A stretch of 64,000 bases of DNA from Planctomycetota bacterium (GCA_018671175.1 JABHIE010000031.1:444527-508526), one strand, 5' to 3'; positions 25,919-35,882 are shown, numbered from the stretch's first letter. Numbers and translations: made by a program. The notes: generated from the letters alone by a model not told the origin.

Positions 25919-26475
25919 TGCCACCTCGCCGCACCGGTGCGGCAAACCGTGGTTTCACATTAATTGAAATCTCGGTGGTGGTTCTTATTATTGCAATTAT
26001 CCTGTCCGCAGCCGTGGTCAAGCTTGACCGCATTTTGCCATCTTCAGCCGCTGATGCTGCCGCTCGCTCCCTCATCAGCTCTCTTGATTTGGCCCGCACT
26101 TATGCGGTTTCCCATGGCCGGCGCTACGAGGTTTGGGTCGACATCGACGAGCGCGGATGGGCTGTCATGACACCCTTTGACGCCGAAGGCAAGATTGCGC
26201 ATAAACTCGAAGACCGCACGACTCTTGGTTGGCAATATCTCGAAAAGGGTCTGGAGTTTGACTCCATCCTCGATGGCAAAGGCCAGGTTTTCGAAAAAGG
26301 TAAAATTAAAATTGCCTTTGACTCATCGGGCGCAACGGGTGATTTGTTTATCCACTTCACACATACCGCGGGTGAGCAATACGATCTCACCGTGCGCGTC
26401 TTAGGCCTTAATGGCCTCTCTAGCGTTTTCTCTGGCTCGATTGACCCTACGATGGTTTCCGAAAGTGACTTCTAA
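25918..26475 (+). CDS. gspH: Minor pseudopilin GspH-like
   Basis: A 185-residue pseudopilin with leader PPRRTGAANRG before FTLIEIS and a hydrophobic helix (VVVLIIAIILSAAVVKL). The following LISSLDLARTYAVSHGRRYEV segment has the GspH/FimT pattern. The start overlaps the gspG stop by one base, and the 3' end overlaps gspI by 11 bp. The position fourth after D, E, F and G fits GspH. The C-terminal half is beta-rich and poorly conserved, as expected for this subunit. Confidence 0.85.
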   Translation: MPPRRTGAANRGFTLIEISVVVLIIAIILSAAVVKLDRILPSSAADAAARSLISSLDLARTYAVSHGRRYEVWVDIDERGWAVMTPFDAEGKIAHKLEDRTTLGWQYLEKGLEFDSILDGKGQVFEKGKIKIAFDSSGATGDLFIHFTHTAGEQYDLTVRVLGLNGLSSVFSGSIDPTMVSESDF

Positions 26476-26998
26476 GCGCCAGGCAGGGTTTTCGCTCATC
26501 GAAGTGATGGCCGCTTTGATGCTCTTGGCCGTAACCTTGGTCACCATGCTTCAATTGCGTGACGCCGCAATTGCGCGCGCTGCAAATTCACGCTCACTCG
26601 CATTAGCTTCCCGGCTCGGTGCGCGCATGATTCACCAAATCGAGGCGGCTCGCATTCCAGATATGTTTGACGGCATGCAAGGCGATTTTTCTGAAGACGG
26701 CGAGGGTGATTTGCTTTGGGTCATCGGCATTGGCGACGGCAGTGCCTTTTCTGGAAGTCAAGCGACCTCTGACGCTGAAGACACTTGGCGCGATTTGAAA
26801 GAAGATTCCTACGAAGATCTCGAAGAAGAAGAGCGCCCTGAATTTACGCGCATATTCGTCACTGTTTCCTGGGACGGATGGACGGGCGATCAGCGCGCCT
26901 ACACACTTGAGACTTTGCTGCCTTCATGGGCTGTCTATCAAGACTTTGACGCGTGGCGCCAAGTTTGGGGAAGCAACCAAGTCGAGGGCATTCAATGA
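26465..26998 (+). CDS. gspI: Minor pseudopilin GspI-like
   Basis: A 177-residue pseudopilin. The start is taken as the GTG at 26465, overlapping the gspH stop, because it yields a short basic leader (TSKRQAG) directly before FSLIEVMAALMLLAVTLV; an ATG at 26411 would give an atypically long leader. The rest carries acidic stretches (DLKEDSYEDLEEEERPEFT) and a late Trp-rich strand. The order G-H-I-J supports GspI. It ends in an ATGA overlap with gspJ. Confidence 0.82.
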   Translation: MTSKRQAGFSLIEVMAALMLLAVTLVTMLQLRDAAIARAANSRSLALASRLGARMIHQIEAARIPDMFDGMQGDFSEDGEGDLLWVIGIGDGSAFSGSQATSDAEDTWRDLKEDSYEDLEEEERPEFTRIFVTVSWDGWTGDQRAYTLETLLPSWAVYQDFDAWRQVWGSNQVEGIQ

Positions 26999-27939
26999 TT
27001 CCTGTATCTCGACGCGATTCGCAAACGGGGTTCACTCTCATGGAAGTCATGATTGCGATGGCCATCAGCGCGATGATTATGACCGCCGTTTTGGGTTCTC
27101 TGGATTACACACAGCGCGCAGTGGATGCCATCCATAACATTGTCGAAACCGAAAATGCGGGGCCTCGCATCATGGAACATATCCGCCAAGATTTATCTGC
27201 TTTGGCGGTGCGTGATGCTGAGAACTATCGAGTGTTAAAAGGTGTCAATGGTATCCAAGGTGGCGCGGATGCCGACCGGATTGATTTTTTGGCGCGCAGG
27301 CATTCTTTTTGGGCGACTAAAGATTGGCGCAGCGACCGGATGCTTCATGCACCCTTAGTTGAGGTTGGTTATATGTTGCGCCCCCACCCACGCTACCCTG
27401 AATTTCTTGAGTTGTATCGCCGCGAAGATTTCCTGTTTGATGACGAGCCCTTTCAAGATGGTGATTATTCGCTCATGTACGACCGAGTGATTCACTTTGA
27501 CATCCGCTACTACGAAGAGCCCGCTTACGACCCCAATTGGGAAGAAGACTGGGATTCGGAAGAGCGCGAGGCTCTGCCATATGCAATTGAAGTGCAGCTT
27601 GAGCTTGAGGTGCAACCTCGGCGCAGCCTAGAGAGCTTGGGCATCTTAGGCGCCAATCGGTCGCGTCTGCTCTTTGATGACTGGTTTACAATTCCAGATT
27701 CGACGCGCTGGGTTTTCCGCAATCGGCTGCACCCGACTCTTACGGGAACTGAATCAACAAGTGGCGAAAGCAACCCGCTCGACCCAGATCAGGCCGAAGA
27801 CGGAGCCAACGCTACAGGCGGAACCACAACCACGATCAATGGCGGTATGAGTGGTTTCGGTGCTGGCCGCTCAGAGCGCGGGCGTGGCGAAACGAGTCGG
27901 GGCGAAAGCCCACGAAGCGTCGGCACCCAAACCCGCTAA
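26995..27939 (+). CDS. gspJ: Minor pseudopilin GspJ-like
   Basis: A 314-residue pseudopilin, longer than usual for GspJ. The ATG at 26995 overlaps the gspI stop. Leader IPVSRRDSQTG precedes FTLMEVMIAMAISAMIM. The middle contains RIMEHIRQDLSAL and RIDFLARR segments that fit GspJ. The last 60 or so residues are a low-complexity Ser/Gly/Thr/Arg tail that looks disordered. Its stop overlaps the convergent serS stop by 3 bp. No gspK, L, M, N or C follows, so the operon ends here. Confidence 0.82.
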   Translation: MIPVSRRDSQTGFTLMEVMIAMAISAMIMTAVLGSLDYTQRAVDAIHNIVETENAGPRIMEHIRQDLSALAVRDAENYRVLKGVNGIQGGADADRIDFLARRHSFWATKDWRSDRMLHAPLVEVGYMLRPHPRYPEFLELYRREDFLFDDEPFQDGDYSLMYDRVIHFDIRYYEEPAYDPNWEEDWDSEEREALPYAIEVQLELEVQPRRSLESLGILGANRSRLLFDDWFTIPDSTRWVFRNRLHPTLTGTESTSGESNPLDPDQAEDGANATGGTTTTINGGMSGFGAGRSERGRGETSRGESPRSVGTQTR

Positions 27940-29201
27940 CCGATTTGCTTGCGACCACCCAGGTAAGGCTGCAAGGCCTCAGGGATGCGAATAGAGCCGT
28001 CAGCCTGTTGGTGATTTTCGATCAATGCAATCAAAACACGCGGTGAAGCAATCACCGTATTGTTAAGCGTATGACAGAAAACGGGCTTGCCCTCTTGATT
28101 GCGATAGCGCAAGTTTAAGCGGCGCGACTGGAAATCATGAAAGCGTGAAGCAGAATGCGTTTCGCCGTAAGAATTACGACTCGGCATCCAGGTTTCGATA
28201 TCGAACTTTTGGACCTGCCCTTGGCCCAAGTCGCCCGAGCAAACATTGACGACGCGATAAGGCAACTCAAGCAACTGCATGAAATCAGTAGCATGTGCGA
28301 GCATGCGTTTGTGCTCGGCTAGCGACCAAGCCTCGTCAGCAGGGCCAATTACGACTTGCTCACATTTCCAAAATTGATGGACGCGGTAGAGACCTTTGGT
28401 GTCTTTCCCGTAAGTGCCTGCCTCGCGGCGATAACAAGGAGAAACGGCGATACGGCGTAAAGGCACTTGCTCTGGGCTCAGCACCTCACCGGCATGGATG
28501 GAAGTCAAGGGGACTTCGGATGTGCCCACGAGGGCCAAATCGTCGCGCTCGCACATGTAGGCTTGGTCTTCTCCGCCAGGGAAATAGCCCGTGCCTTCCA
28601 TGCACTTTGGCAGCACAAGGGTCGGCACTGAAACAAGCTCAAACTCGCGCGCCTGCATGTGATCAACGGCCATCTGCAAAACAGCACGCTCAAGTAAAGC
28701 GCCATCGCCGAGCAAGAGATAATTACGCGAGCCACCCAATGCAACACCCCGAGGGATATCAATCATGCCATGCTTTTCGCCAAGAGCAACATGGTCAAGG
28801 ATATCAAAATCAAACTCAGGCACTTTACCCCAAGAGGTGATTTCGACATTTTCAGTGTCGTCTTTACCGACGGGTACATCGTCGGCAGGCGGCGTAGGAA
28901 GCAGAGCCGCCAATGCATCAAACGCGATTTTAGCTGCGGCTTCTTGGCCCTCTAAATCTTTGAGTTGCGCCTTTTGCGCTTTTTGTTGATCTAAAGCACC
29001 CGCTCGCTCTTCGGCTGACATTTTGCCGAGCAATTTGGAGGCTGCCTTTAGCTCACCCCGCAAATTTTCGACCTGCTGCAACAAGGAGCGATGCGCCTCA
29101 TCAGCAGCAAAATAGGCATCGACATCTACGCCGATACGCTTGATTTCAGCAGCGCGACGGACGGCGTCGGCGTGCTCACGGACCCATTTACGGTCAAGCA
29201 T
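27936..29201 (-). CDS. serS: Seryl-tRNA synthetase
   Basis: Class II synthetase charging tRNA-Ser in the cytoplasm; 421 aa is the expected length. The N-terminal tRNA-binding coiled coil (about 28-105) includes LLQQVENLRGELKAASKLLG. Class II motif 2 is RVHQFWKCEQV and the C-terminal motif 3 region VLIALIENHQQADGSIRIPE is intact. It begins 6 bp after the unknown secreted-protein gene on the same strand and is last in a rhomboid-unknown-serS group. It is convergent with gspJ, with stops overlapping. Confidence 0.97.
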   Translation of the reverse strand: MLDRKWVREHADAVRRAAEIKRIGVDVDAYFAADEAHRSLLQQVENLRGELKAASKLLGKMSAEERAGALDQQKAQKAQLKDLEGQEAAAKIAFDALAALLPTPPADDVPVGKDDTENVEITSWGKVPEFDFDILDHVALGEKHGMIDIPRGVALGGSRNYLLLGDGALLERAVLQMAVDHMQAREFELVSVPTLVLPKCMEGTGYFPGGEDQAYMCERDDLALVGTSEVPLTSIHAGEVLSPEQVPLRRIAVSPCYRREAGTYGKDTKGLYRVHQFWKCEQVVIGPADEAWSLAEHKRMLAHATDFMQLLELPYRVVNVCSGDLGQGQVQKFDIETWMPSRNSYGETHSASRFHDFQSRRLNLRYRNQEGKPVFCHTLNNTVIASPRVLIALIENHQQADGSIRIPEALQPYLGGRKQIG

Positions 29202-29207
29202 GATTCT

Positions 29208-31217
29208 TTAAGGGAGAATGGTGTCGAGCTTCCCAAACCAGGGATGCTTTTTAAGAGTAAGACGGATTTTAGGCTCGCTCGATGGCTTTGAAAATTCTAA
29301 GACGCCATTATTTGGGAAATACAAGCGGTTCCATGCGTTGTAGACCTCAAGCCCAGAAGGTGCAGGCATGACCGAATCTTTAGCGCCCTTGGCACTTAGC
29401 TCAATACCATGGAGAGGCGCACCGACAAAGCGAAAGTATTGCTCACCAGCTTTGCCAACCACCCGCAGGGTATTCCCGAGAACCGTCGAAATATTATCTG
29501 TCGTTTCAACAGTTGCTGCAAATTGAAAAGGCGCACCAAGCTCAAGAGTGGTTTCTTCGTCGGCTAGAATAGTGAATCTCAAGCCCGTTTTAGGCGGAAC
29601 GATAAGCACTTCGCCGCCCTTCTTTTCGACCATTCGACCCTGCACCACTCGATACGAGCCCACAGGGATGCCCGGCGCCTTGCCTTTAAGGGTGAGCAAA
29701 TCGAGAACGAGCCCTTTGGTCTCAGCCGTTGTCGATTCAATAATCAAACTCTGAAGCTTGAGTTTCTTTACGCCCTTTAAGGAATACTTCACTCGCCCCA
29801 GAACAGGAGTGACCGGTCGAAGCTTGACCTCTTTGGCTTGCAAGGGGTCATCGAGCTGTAGCTCAAACCAATTACCTTTTGAATCAGGTAGCCACCTTGA
29901 CCATGGCATCGACTGTTTGGCCGCCCCAAGTAAAACCCCATCTGAGCGGTAAAGGGCATCAATGCTTGGTAAACAGCCCCATGAGCCAAAGGGGTCAAAA
30001 CCTGGTGCATCTCCGCCGAACTCGCCATTGCAATCGAGATCGAAAAGAGTCACTGCACCAAACGAATGTTTAGCCTCAAGCGAATCAACGACGCGCCAAA
30101 AGATTGGGACACTCGCTTCATTGGGTGCGAGATTGGTTTCGCTCATGAAGATGGCTTCCTTTTCGTTGCCTGTTGCAATCCAGACTGTGAAAGGTCGAGA
30201 ATGCCCCGAACCAAAATCGCGAATAACCGAGACCATAGCGGGCCGCTCTTTCAAGGTGAACTCGCTTGACTGGTTGTTGCCGCACTTTAAAGCGAATTTG
30301 GTTAGCCCAAGGCGCACAAGATAAACCGCCGGTTTCAAAAAATCATTGGCCAGCAAGACCGGCTCTTTCCCGACGCCTCCGCCTGAATTGCGGCGCCACG
30401 ACAAACGATGGTCATCGGCCAAGTCGCAGGCATGCGCCACCTTAGTCGGCTTCTTAGGGATGGCGTGTTTGAGCGGAGCGCTGACCCACTCAGAGCCCTC
30501 GGCTAATGCGATACCCGTCGCTGTAGGTGCTGCATCAGCTGTTGCCACGGCTCCGCCATTGATGAACATTTGCAATTGCACGACCTGCTTTTTCATCTCG
30601 GCATATTCGAGATCTTGCGTGTAGCCTAGTTTGTCTCGGAAGCTCACCGCTTTGGCTAAAAACTCTAAAGCCAAAACCTGGTCTTTGCCCTCGGGGTTGA
30701 AACCCTCTAAATAGCCGTAGCCGACAAGCATGGCCGTTTTAGAGCCAAAGTAAAGATCACCAATGGCTTCGAGGTCGGCTAAGAGCGCCTTAGCGGAAAG
30801 ATGCAATAAATCCCAGTCGCGGACGGTTTTGCTATTGAGGGCTTTGGTAAATAGAATAGATGTCTGGACAAAATTCTGGGTCGTCAAGCCGAGCCGATTA
30901 AAGCGCGCACGCGGCGAAAGCATTTGCAAAAAGCCATCATAAATTTCAGGGAAATCGCTGTGATAGGTTTCAGACCAAACCCCCACAAAGTCGTCAACCC
31001 AGATATCAAATTCTTCTATGTCGCGGTCAAGCCGCTGTGGAGCGCGGTCTAAAAAAATCTGAACCGCCAGCTCACGGTTTTTGCGCAACAACTTGCTCAA
31101 AGCAGCGACATCTTGCGTTTTCTGGGCGGTGTTCCAGGTGGCTAAAAAAGTGCTCCTGTCCATGTCCTGCGCGGGGCAGGCCAGAAGAGCGACAGCGAGG
31201 AAAAGGCCGGTCAACAT
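29208..31217 (-). CDS. Secreted protein of unknown function, possible lipoprotein
   Basis: I do not recognise this 669-residue protein. The N-terminus MLTGLFLAVALLAC ends in a good lipobox (LLAC, Cys14), but lacks the usual basic residues before the hydrophobic stretch. An in-frame stop lies just upstream of the ATG, so the start cannot move far back. Residues about 20-235 are helical; the rest is beta-rich. A loop FDLDCNGEFGGDAPG (about 411-425) has the D-x-D-x-N-G spacing of calcium-binding EF-hand or dockerin-type loops. It lies between a rhomboid protease and serS on the same strand with gaps of only 6-9 bp, so it may be a rhomboid partner or substrate, though no proof exists in the sequence. 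Confidence 0.72.
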   Translation of the reverse strand: MLTGLFLAVALLACPAQDMDRSTFLATWNTAQKTQDVAALSKLLRKNRELAVQIFLDRAPQRLDRDIEEFDIWVDDFVGVWSETYHSDFPEIYDGFLQMLSPRARFNRLGLTTQNFVQTSILFTKALNSKTVRDWDLLHLSAKALLADLEAIGDLYFGSKTAMLVGYGYLEGFNPEGKDQVLALEFLAKAVSFRDKLGYTQDLEYAEMKKQVVQLQMFINGGAVATADAAPTATGIALAEGSEWVSAPLKHAIPKKPTKVAHACDLADDHRLSWRRNSGGGVGKEPVLLANDFLKPAVYLVRLGLTKFALKCGNNQSSEFTLKERPAMVSVIRDFGSGHSRPFTVWIATGNEKEAIFMSETNLAPNEASVPIFWRVVDSLEAKHSFGAVTLFDLDCNGEFGGDAPGFDPFGSWGCLPSIDALYRSDGVLLGAAKQSMPWSRWLPDSKGNWFELQLDDPLQAKEVKLRPVTPVLGRVKYSLKGVKKLKLQSLIIESTTAETKGLVLDLLTLKGKAPGIPVGSYRVVQGRMVEKKGGEVLIVPPKTGLRFTILADEETTLELGAPFQFAATVETTDNISTVLGNTLRVVGKAGEQYFRFVGAPLHGIELSAKGAKDSVMPAPSGLEVYNAWNRLYFPNNGVLEFSKPSSEPKIRLTLKKHPWFGKLDTILP

Positions 31218-31226
31218 GGCCCAAGT

Positions 31227-32036
31227 TTAGCGCGGCGGACGCTTGGAACGGCGCTCTAAGAAACGGCGCTCTTTGGCGGTAAGGCTGGGCATACCTTCGG
31301 TATGAATCTTGCTTAAAATGCGATCAAGCTCAGCTTCCTCTTGAACGGAGAGGGATTGATTCCGGCGATGCATCCAATTGGCGAACGCACGCTGCAATCG
31401 GGCAATGAGCGAGCCAGACCTTGCCCTCGAAACAAAAGTCGGGCGGAAGTAGCGTAGAGAAAAATACCCAAGAGCCGCACCGACTAGATGGACATCGGAA
31501 GCCACGGCAATGTTTTTTCCTGCAAATGTTGCCATGAGTTGCAGGACATCAATTCCGGCAACCACAAAGAAAAAGGTGCGCAGCGGAACATCAATCACGA
31601 GCAATCGCAAAGAAAGGTGAGGCATGGCAGCCGCGTTGAGAGCAAGGACGGCCATGGCCATGCCGGAGCCACCTAGGACCTGAGTGGCAAAGGCTGGTGA
31701 GATAAAGCCCAACAAGAAATGAAAGAGCGACCCACCCAACAGCGCGGCAAAAAGGAAATAGCGGAAGCGCAGCACCCCAAGCAGTCGCTCGGCTTCGGGT
31801 GCGAAAAGCGCGAACATCCAAGCATTAAAAAGCAAGTGAAAAACGCCTCTCTCATGCACAAAGCCATAGGTAAACATGCCCAAAAAGCCACGGAACTCAC
31901 CACTAGCTAGGGCTCTTGGATTGAAAGATAGATACTCGGCCATCGGCAAATCGCCAATCCATGAGAGATAGGAAATGAGCCATAGGCCCACCCAAAGGAT
32001 GAGAATATTTCGAACGGTAGGTGTGAGGCTAGGCAT
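31227..32036 (-). CDS. Rhomboid family intramembrane serine protease
   Basis: A 269-residue polytopic membrane protein with about six spans. The conserved [20 protein letters not shown] block (about 59-78) holds the His/Asn of the family HxxxN element. The catalytic Ser is in [10 protein letters not shown] (Ser124, GxSG) and the catalytic His in [10 protein letters not shown] (His183). Both residues are present, so an active protease is expected. The C-terminal 70 residues are basic and cytoplasmic. It is first in a three-gene group on the minus strand and divergent from folD. A TAGAAT hexamer (32054-32059, minus strand) lies 17 bp upstream of the ATG and may be the -10 element. Confidence 0.9.
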   Translation of the reverse strand: MPSLTPTVRNILILWVGLWLISYLSWIGDLPMAEYLSFNPRALASGEFRGFLGMFTYGFVHERGVFHLLFNAWMFALFAPEAERLLGVLRFRYFLFAALLGGSLFHFLLGFISPAFATQVLGGSGMAMAVLALNAAAMPHLSLRLLVIDVPLRTFFFVVAGIDVLQLMATFAGKNIAVASDVHLVGAALGYFSLRYFRPTFVSRARSGSLIARLQRAFANWMHRRNQSLSVQEEAELDRILSKIHTEGMPSLTAKERRFLERRSKRPPR

Positions 32037-32095
32037 GGCGTGTCTGCCGTGGCATTCTACGCGCGAGAATCCCTCGAACCCTACCCTCCTTCATC

Positions 32096-32956
32096 ATGAC
32101 GGCTCAAATACTCGACGGCAAAGCACTCTCTGCCAGCATCCGCGTTGACATCCGCGAAACCATCTCCAAAGGCATCGCTGCCGGAAAGACAGCCCCAGGT
32201 TTAGCAACCGTGCTTGTCGGTGAAGACCCCGCGTCTGCTGTTTATGTCCGCAACAAGAGGCGGGCTTGCGACGAAACGGGCATGGTGAATTTTCACAAAG
32301 AGCTTCCTGCAGACATTGGGCAACAAGCCTTACTTGATGTCGTAGCTGAGCTCAACGCAGACCAAGCGGTTCACGGCATTCTCGTGCAACTACCGCTTCC
32401 CAAGGGTTTCGACTACGACGAAAACGCGGTCTTGCAAGCGATCGACCCTGCTAAAGATGCGGATGGCTTTCATCCGCTCAATCAGGGTGCCCTGATGCAG
32501 GGCACGCCGGCGCCCATCCCTTGCACTCCAAAAGGTGTCATGGCCTTGCTCCGAGAAACTGGGCTTGAGCTTTCGGGTAAACATGCCGTCGTAGTCGGCC
32601 GCTCAAACATCGTGGGCAAACCCGTTTCTCTTTTGCTGCTTCGCGAGCATTGCACCGTGACGGTTTGCCATTCGCGCACTCAAGATCTTGCTGCCGTCGT
32701 GGGCAGCGCAGATGTGATTGTCGCTGCCGTTGGCGTACCTGAGCTCGTCAAGGGTAATTGGGTTAAGCCTGGCGCGATCGTTTTGGATGTCGGTATCAAC
32801 CGCAACGCCGAGGGCAAACTGATTGGCGATGTTGAATTCGCCACTGCCGCCGAGCGAGCCAGCTGGATTACACCCGTGCCGGGCGGCGTAGGCCCCATGA
32901 CAATCGCCATGCTACTTCAGAATACTCTGGAAGCCGCATGGCGAACGGGTGCTTAA
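32096..32956 (+). CDS. folD: Bifunctional methylenetetrahydrofolate dehydrogenase/cyclohydrolase
   Basis: Converts methylene-THF to 10-formyl-THF in one-carbon metabolism, feeding PurN (also in this window) and initiator tRNA formylation. The 286 aa length is typical. Catalytic Tyr50 and Lys54 lie in [29 protein letters not shown] is the NADP-binding loop region and [18 protein letters not shown] is the C-terminal signature. The start is the ATG at 32096. It is a single gene, convergent with ccsA. A 12-bp palindrome GTGCTTAAGCAC (32949-32960) spans its stop codon. Confidence 0.97.
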   Translation: MTAQILDGKALSASIRVDIRETISKGIAAGKTAPGLATVLVGEDPASAVYVRNKRRACDETGMVNFHKELPADIGQQALLDVVAELNADQAVHGILVQLPLPKGFDYDENAVLQAIDPAKDADGFHPLNQGALMQGTPAPIPCTPKGVMALLRETGLELSGKHAVVVGRSNIVGKPVSLLLLREHCTVTVCHSRTQDLAAVVGSADVIVAAVGVPELVKGNWVKPGAIVLDVGINRNAEGKLIGDVEFATAAERASWITPVPGGVGPMTIAMLLQNTLEAAWRTGA

Positions 32957-32988
32957 GCACTAGCCCTAGTCACTTAACTCTAAAACGG

Positions 32989-34077
32989 TTAATCCTCGAG
33001 CATACTTTCGGATGGCACGGAACTCATGTCTGTGTACCGGTGAAGGCTGCGCTGACTGTCAGGCAACATCCCGAAAAGCTGAAAAGTAATATGCACTGAA
33101 AGTGCGCCGAGCAAAAGAATGGCCATACCCTTTTCGCCCTTCCAGCCGGCCACAAAACGCAAATGCAAGTAGACGGTGTAAAAGAGCCAAGAAATGAGAG
33201 CTGAGACTTCTTTGGAATCCCAGCCCCAGTAGAGAGCCCAAGCTTCTTGCGCCCAAAGCCCACCCTGGATGAGCCCCGCAGTCAAAAAGGGGAAGCCAAT
33301 AATGAAGACTAGCCATGTAAAGCGGTCAGAGCCTTCGTCCCAGACATCAAACCATGCCATGCCGCTGCGAAGGCGCATGCTCAAGAATGAGATAAAGCCC
33401 GTCAAAGTGAGCGTGCCGACCCCCATCATGATGGCCATGCGACCAAAAGGGATGGTGAGCAAAGTAAAGATGGCAATCGACCAAAGGAATGAACGAGCAA
33501 CCTGATATTCAGAATCAAGTATGCCGCGCCAGAACTTAAAGCAAAAGTGCAGCCAAGCCGCAATCGCCGCAATGAATAGCGTGAAATAGCCAAACATATA
33601 AGCCGTGATGTGCGTGCTAAACCAATATGACTGCAAGGCTGGCGGGAGTGCTTTGCCTGTTGGGTCAAGCTCAAGAACATGAGCCAAAGTGAACCAAGAG
33701 CCCACCATAACGATGGCTACAAACAAATCACCGAAGCCACGGGAAACCCCACGCTTGCGGTGCAGCCCCAGCACAAAGTAGAGCAAGAGCGTCGAGATGA
33801 AACCCGACAAAGTGCCCATCGGCAAGACCTCGTACATGGTTTGCGCAGGCCAATGCTGCACTTCGATATAGCGCGCCACGGATGCCAATAAGTTGGCTAC
33901 TGCGGCGAGTGAAGTCAAAACAATCGGCAGGTGTGCAAAGCCGCTGGCCACTTGATTGCCTCCGCCACTGCGACCACGGATGAACCAATAGAGCGCCGTG
34001 AGCAAAGCCAAGACAGCCGCACCCAACGCAATGTCTTGCGTCAGGTAGAGAAAATTACGGTAAGAGAAGAATTCCAT
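32989..34077 (-). CDS. ccsA: System II cytochrome c biogenesis protein CcsA (heme-handling)
   Basis: Integral membrane heme transporter/lyase component (362 aa, about eight or nine spans). The Trp-rich heme-binding motif is WALYWGWDSKEVSALISWL, followed by YTVYLHLR, as in CcsA/CcsB(A) and CcmC families. With ResB upstream it should deliver and attach heme to c-type apocytochromes outside the cytoplasmic membrane. Its ATG overlaps the resB stop by one base (TAATG). It is the last gene of the sucC-to-ccsA operon and convergent with folD. Confidence 0.94.
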   Translation of the reverse strand: MEFFSYRNFLYLTQDIALGAAVLALLTALYWFIRGRSGGGNQVASGFAHLPIVLTSLAAVANLLASVARYIEVQHWPAQTMYEVLPMGTLSGFISTLLLYFVLGLHRKRGVSRGFGDLFVAIVMVGSWFTLAHVLELDPTGKALPPALQSYWFSTHITAYMFGYFTLFIAAIAAWLHFCFKFWRGILDSEYQVARSFLWSIAIFTLLTIPFGRMAIMMGVGTLTLTGFISFLSMRLRSGMAWFDVWDEGSDRFTWLVFIIGFPFLTAGLIQGGLWAQEAWALYWGWDSKEVSALISWLFYTVYLHLRFVAGWKGEKGMAILLLGALSVHITFQLFGMLPDSQRSLHRYTDMSSVPSESMLED

Positions 34078-35873
34078 TAGAGACCTCGGTGCTTCCGCTT
34101 CAAGATGGGGTTGACCAAGAAAGCCAAGAGAGTGCCAATCATGACGGCCCAGTAGCCCGCCAAAACGGTAGTAATACCTGGGTCATAAACGACCCCAATT
34201 CCAGAGTAAGTTGGGTCTTGCGGATTATGGTTGGTCTGAAAAAAGCGATACCCACCGTGCGAGAAATAATCATTCACGCGGATTTCACCAGGCGCGCCGA
34301 CGGTTTGTCCATCAAAGTCAAGGATGGAAAGGGTCGATCGCCACTCAAGCGGCATGCCGCCAGTCGTGTCTTCACGGAAACGCAAATAGGCCTCGCGTTT
34401 TTCACCATCAGGCCCAGTGTAGGTCACAAAAGCATGATCGCGATCTTTGGCCGCAAGGACGAAGCTATCGGTTTCGTTGCCATTTGCATTGACTCGCAGG
34501 CGAATCACGCCAGGCGTTGGGTCGTAGAAATCGACGCCAACCAAAGGCAAAATCTGAACGGGCTGAGTCTCTGAAACAGTCGCTTGCGGGACATACTCTT
34601 CGACAATCAACTCAAGGAAAGCCTGCTCTTTGCCATCGAGCTCGCCCCAGTCGTAGTGGAGAGTCTGGCCAGCATAAACGCGATGTTTAGGTTGCTCAGC
34701 CAACTGAAACTCTTCCGTAACGGCCGTGACTTCACCTTTGTCGTTGTATTCGCGGTTGACATAGAAGACATCAAGGACATCATGCTGGTCGGCGCGGAAG
34801 GCATCGAGGCGAACGAGAAAAGGGTCACCAGCAAAGAGAGTCGCGGGGAAGACATTAGAAGCGGGCCGCTGATGGGAACCAAAGGCCAAACGCTCACGCG
34901 ACCAAGTCTCCCAGGTGGATGCGTCTTCGCCGATATGGATATTAAGGATGCCGCGCTCTTCATAAATCCGACCAAGAAGACCACCGATAATGATGAGAAG
35001 CATTCCGGCATGGCTCAGGACAAAGCCGAGTTTGTCAAAGCGCAAGAGGCGACGCCATCCGCCACGGAAAGTATTGGACAAAATCGAAAAGAAAAGGAGA
35101 GCCCACAATGCAGCAAACCAATCGGATCGATAAGCTCGATTGAAGTCGAGTCGGTCAGCCCAATAGAAAATGGTGAACCAAGTCGCATCGTTGTTGGCAA
35201 CGAACTCTTCGATTTCAGCATTTTTCCCTCGGGTCTTGAGGCCTGTTTCACTTTGTGCACGCAACGCCACGGCGAACTCTTCGCCGAAACGACTCGTTAG
35301 CTCAGGCAGCCGCTTGTCAAGGTTGTCGATTTTTTTAGCGATGGCGTCTTCATCAATTCGATCGGCCACACCGAGAGAATCATGAAAACCAAGCGCATCG
35401 ACAAGGTGGTAAATGAAGAAGCCCTGGGCTTGGCGGAAATCTTGATAAACACCATAAGCTTGGCGAGCGTCGCGGGGCCAGCCCTCACCTGAGTCATCTA
35501 TACCCAATGAGGCGAGCTTTTCAACGGCGCCAGCAGGCAGTGGGCTATTGACATCTTCTTGCTGGAACAAGACACCAATGGTGGAGCCAACGCCAATCAA
35601 TATTAATGCTGCAACACCGACCTTAATCGATCGGAAAAACTGCATAACAAAAGACCAGCGAAAACTGAGTAACGCGCCAAGCGGCAGAAGAGTGAAGAAA
35701 AGCCCAATTAGATATGGGGCTCTTCCCTCACCGGACTGTAAACCGAGCGGGGTCTCGACCAGATGAACCAGTAGCTCGGCCCAGAGCATCAAGACGAGAA
35801 GAGAAAGGAAAGCCGAGCGGAAAGTCCAGTGGAACTTTGACGGCCTCTTGCTTGGAGATGAGGAATGACTCAT
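34077..35873 (-). CDS. resB: System II cytochrome c biogenesis protein ResB (CcsB)
   Basis: Membrane partner of CcsA (598 aa). Four membrane segments are evident: about 18-35, 51-69, a third after SIKVGVAALILIGVGSTIGVL, and a C-terminal pair around AGYWAVMIGTLLAFLVN. The ResB domain is recognised by FRGGWRRLLRFDKLGFVLSH and GGLLGRIYEERGILN. Between these is a large extracytoplasmic region. It follows the prenyl synthase gene by 9 bp. The unusual insert of about 130 helical residues (about 115-245) before the third span is longer than in many ResB proteins. Confidence 0.92.
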   Translation of the reverse strand: MSHSSSPSKRPSKFHWTFRSAFLSLLVLMLWAELLVHLVETPLGLQSGEGRAPYLIGLFFTLLPLGALLSFRWSFVMQFFRSIKVGVAALILIGVGSTIGVLFQQEDVNSPLPAGAVEKLASLGIDDSGEGWPRDARQAYGVYQDFRQAQGFFIYHLVDALGFHDSLGVADRIDEDAIAKKIDNLDKRLPELTSRFGEEFAVALRAQSETGLKTRGKNAEIEEFVANNDATWFTIFYWADRLDFNRAYRSDWFAALWALLFFSILSNTFRGGWRRLLRFDKLGFVLSHAGMLLIIIGGLLGRIYEERGILNIHIGEDASTWETWSRERLAFGSHQRPASNVFPATLFAGDPFLVRLDAFRADQHDVLDVFYVNREYNDKGEVTAVTEEFQLAEQPKHRVYAGQTLHYDWGELDGKEQAFLELIVEEYVPQATVSETQPVQILPLVGVDFYDPTPGVIRLRVNANGNETDSFVLAAKDRDHAFVTYTGPDGEKREAYLRFREDTTGGMPLEWRSTLSILDFDGQTVGAPGEIRVNDYFSHGGYRFFQTNHNPQDPTYSGIGVVYDPGITTVLAGYWAVMIGTLLAFLVNPILKRKHRGL

Positions 35874-35882
35874 TGTGGTGAA

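Noticed and set aside
34584..35300. 238-codon plus-strand frame antisense to resB
   Set aside because: Antisense to a confident ResB gene and lacks recognisable domains.
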